Origin: Ignavibacteriaceae bacterium
GTDB lineage: Bacteria; Bacteroidota; Ignavibacteria; Ignavibacteriales; Ignavibacteriaceae
Assembly: GCA_023231105.1 (NCBI GenBank)
Contig: JALNWB010000183.1
Coordinates: forward strand, 1 to 7,341
Reading direction: 5' to 3'
DNA length: 7,341 nucleotides
Under the pieces are notes generated by a model. It worked only from the letters and a program-made list of their open reading frames with translations. It did not search any database and had not been told where the DNA came from. The position numbers and the translations under genes are program-made. Position 1 is the first letter of the stretch; each line of letters begins with the position of its first letter. Of the stretch, positions 5,754-7,341 are shown piece by piece.

Positions 5754-7341
5754 CTATTTAAGCAAAGTCATCTTTTTAATTTTAACATAATTTCCAGATT
5801 GGAATTTGTAAAAATACGCCCCGCTTGCAAAGGCTTTACCACTAAAAGAAACATCATATGTTCCTGCTTCTTTTACTTCATCAACCAATGTCGCTACTTC
5901 CCTTCCAAGCACATCAAACACTTTAAGAGAAACTTTGCCGCTAACAGGTAGTTGATAGCTAATTTTTGTTTCCGGGTTAAACGGATTGGGATAATTTTGA
6001 TTCAAGTCAAAAGTTGTGGGAATTTCACTTTTTTCCCCTTCAACATCTGTAACGGTTCCGCCAATATTATAGTATGGCTTATACGCATTCTTCAATGTTT
6101 CGCCAACAGGTTTTAAGGTTGTCCTATCCATTGGATAGAGTCCCATACTTTGAAATCCAAATTTCTGTCCCGCTGTGTACCAATCAAAAATACACCACCA
6201 GGTAATTCCGTTTAGAAATCCGTTCGCGTTATATTTTCCAAATTCATTGATGGTGGAAAAGAGTTTAAATGCTTTATACGTTTCGTTAAAAACCGTTACC
6301 TGTCTTGCAGAAGAAGAACCGTCTTCGGTGGACCAATATCCGAACTCGGAATTCATAACCGGTTTGCCGGGATTATTGGATTTGACTTGCACTAAAAAAT
6401 TACTGGTTCCGGCATAATAATAAGAGCCGTAAAATATTCCGAAGTACATTGTCCAGGAGGCAGCATCACATGGCTGTTGCGAAGCGTCAGCTGGTCCCGG
6501 TCTATCGGCTGCGGCTGATTGGGTTATCAACCTTCCGTCGTTAAAGTGAATCTGATAATCATCTTTGATAGTTTGAATATAAGTTTTGCGTTCTTGTTCA
6601 ATTAAACTTTCATTCTGAGTGCTCCAAAAGAAAATTGAAGGACGATTAAAATCTTTTAAAACCATTTCTCTAAACATTTGTTGATGAATGTGGCGAACAT
6701 TGTTTTGAATATCCCAGGCTGCCACATCATCAAACCAAAAGACGGGAATTTCCTCCCAGACTGCAATGCCTAAACGATCTGCAATTAAATAGGTGTAAGG
6801 ATTATTTGGATAATGTGCGGTGCGAAGAAAAAGAGCGTTAATACTTTTTACTTTTAGCAAATCAGTAAAAATGGTGTCCTTCGGAACACTTCGTCCGTAC
6901 AACGGATGATCTTCGTGGCGTGCTACTCCCGCAAGGAAAACGGGATTGCCGTTTAATAAAATTTTGTCTGCGCTTGTTTCAATTTTTCTTACACCGAACT
7001 GCGTATAAAACTCATCTAAAAGTTTTCCGCCTTCTTCTAAAGTGATTTTTGCGATGTAAAGATTTGGATTTTGCATTGACCACAATTTAAATTCGTCTAT
7101 CGGAAATTCTCCGGAGAAGGGAGTAACCGAATCTTGCAAAGTTAAATTGAAAGCTAAACTTGAACCGGGAGTTCCAAGAAGCTCATATGTTTTTTCGTTT
7201 GAAATATTTGTACTGTCGATGTTCGCCGAAAAAACTTGCACGGTTGCAGTAACATTTTTAGAAACGCCGGTCTTGTTGAAGAGGACTCCATTAAACGTAA
7301 CTTTATTGTTTGCGCCATCGGTTTTAAAATCTGTACGCGAA
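5754..7341 (-). CDS. GH2 beta-glycosidase with T9SS sorting domain (5' end outside the window)
   Basis: The reading frame has no stop up to the right edge, so this is the C-terminal 528 residues of a longer protein; the signal peptide and N-terminal sugar-binding domain lie beyond the window. Counting from the first complete codon (7338-7340), residues 1 to about 121 are the GH2 Ig-like beta-sandwich (LWSMQNPNLYIAKITL). Residues about 122-428 are the GH2 TIM barrel: RHEDHPLYG (141-149), LRTAHYPN (172-179), acid/base Glu244 in FFWSTQNES and nucleophile Glu332 in PVMNSEFG. The barrel runs through a short linker into the T9SS tag (444-528). The family removes terminal beta-linked sugars (galactose, glucuronic acid, mannose and others). 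The HEDHP motif and short architecture are beta-galactosidase/beta-glucuronidase-like, but the sugar cannot be fixed. STQNES is a less usual form of the acid/base motif, which more often reads SxGNES. Confidence 0.88.
   Translation of the reverse strand, partial: SRTDFKTDGANNKVTFNGVLFNKTGVSKNVTATVQVFSANIDSTNISNEKTYELLGTPGSSLAFNLTLQDSVTPFSGEFPIDEFKLWSMQNPNLYIAKITLEEGGKLLDEFYTQFGVRKIETSADKILLNGNPVFLAGVARHEDHPLYGRSVPKDTIFTDLLKVKSINALFLRTAHYPNNPYTYLIADRLGIAVWEEIPVFWFDDVAAWDIQNNVRHIHQQMFREMVLKDFNRPSIFFWSTQNESLIEQERKTYIQTIKDDYQIHFNDGRLITQSAAADRPGPADASQQPCDAASWTMYFGIFYGSYYYAGTSNFLVQVKSNNPGKPVMNSEFGYWSTEDGSSSARQVTVFNETYKAFKLFSTINEFGKYNANGFLNGITWWCIFDWYTAGQKFGFQSMGLYPMDRTTLKPVGETLKNAYKPYYNIGGTVTDVEGEKSEIPTTFDLNQNYPNPFNPETKISYQLPVSGKVSLKVFDVLGREVATLVDEVKEAGTYDVSFSGKAFASGAYFYKFQSGNYVKIKKMTLLK
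5884..6001 (-). repeat. T9SS-tag DNA repeat, arm 2 (in the GH2 gene)
   Basis: This is the inverted partner of the repeat at 5232-5349. 5884-5909 is a perfect 26-nt match and 5974-6001 a 27-of-28 match. Because the two genes converge, the copies lie as an inverted repeat about 530 bp apart (inner edges 5349 and 5884). The cause is most simply a shared recent origin of, or gene conversion between, the two sorting-domain segments. Confidence 0.75.

Noticed and set aside
5740..5755. AGAGA/TCTCT dyad at the GH2 stop codon as a terminator
   Set aside because: Only 5 bp of stem, overlapping the stop codon, with no T-run on the minus strand.
7239..7241. GTG at 7241 as the start of the GH2 gene
   Set aside because: The frame stays open through the remaining 100 bases with GH2-like beta-strand sequence, and a start here would cut into the Ig-like domain and leave no signal peptide.
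1..7341. CRISPR array, tRNA or rRNA genes, complete insertion sequence
   Set aside because: No regularly spaced direct repeats, no cloverleaf or rRNA-like stretches and no transposase motif were seen on either strand.

Overview
The window is AT-rich bacterial DNA with three large protein genes. All three end in the same kind of C-terminal tag, with a core reading QNYPNPFNP followed by LGREVATLV and a Lys-rich last strand ending in LK. This is a type A sorting domain of the type IX secretion system (T9SS, Por secretion). Both the tag wording and the secreted polysaccharide-degrading enzymes suggest the Bacteroidota/Ignavibacteria side of the FCB group. An Ignavibacteria-like organism is my best guess, but no phylogenetic marker gene is present to confirm it.

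Layout. Positions 1-60 hold nothing I can support. A clean intrinsic terminator (61-88) closes the leftward gene at 129-2651. That gene encodes an 840-residue secreted, apparently non-catalytic protein with two jelly-roll-like modules, a fibronectin-III-like module, a CBM9-like carbohydrate-binding module and the T9SS tag. A non-coding stretch of about 830 bp (2652-3481) separates it from the divergent rightward gene at 3482-5509. The stretch holds several perfect or near-perfect palindromes and candidate promoters for both sides. The rightward gene encodes a secreted GH9 endoglucanase with an N-terminal Ig-like module and the T9SS tag. A 244-bp convergent gap (5510-5753) without a convincing terminator follows. 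Last is the leftward 3' part of a GH2 glycosidase gene (5754 to the right edge), also T9SS-tagged, whose 5' end lies outside the window.

How the parts fit. A GH9 beta-1,4-glucanase, a GH2 exo-type beta-glycosidase and a carbohydrate-binding protein, all exported by one route and probably held at or released from the cell surface, make a small polysaccharide-degradation locus. No SusC/SusD pair, sugar transporter or regulator gene is visible, so this is not a recognisable PUL within the window. I found no clearly undescribed system. The most interesting points are the non-catalytic multi-module binding protein, the palindrome-rich divergent control region, a GC-rich palindrome placed in frame inside the GH9 secretion tag, and a long shared inverted repeat formed by the tags of the two convergent hydrolase genes.
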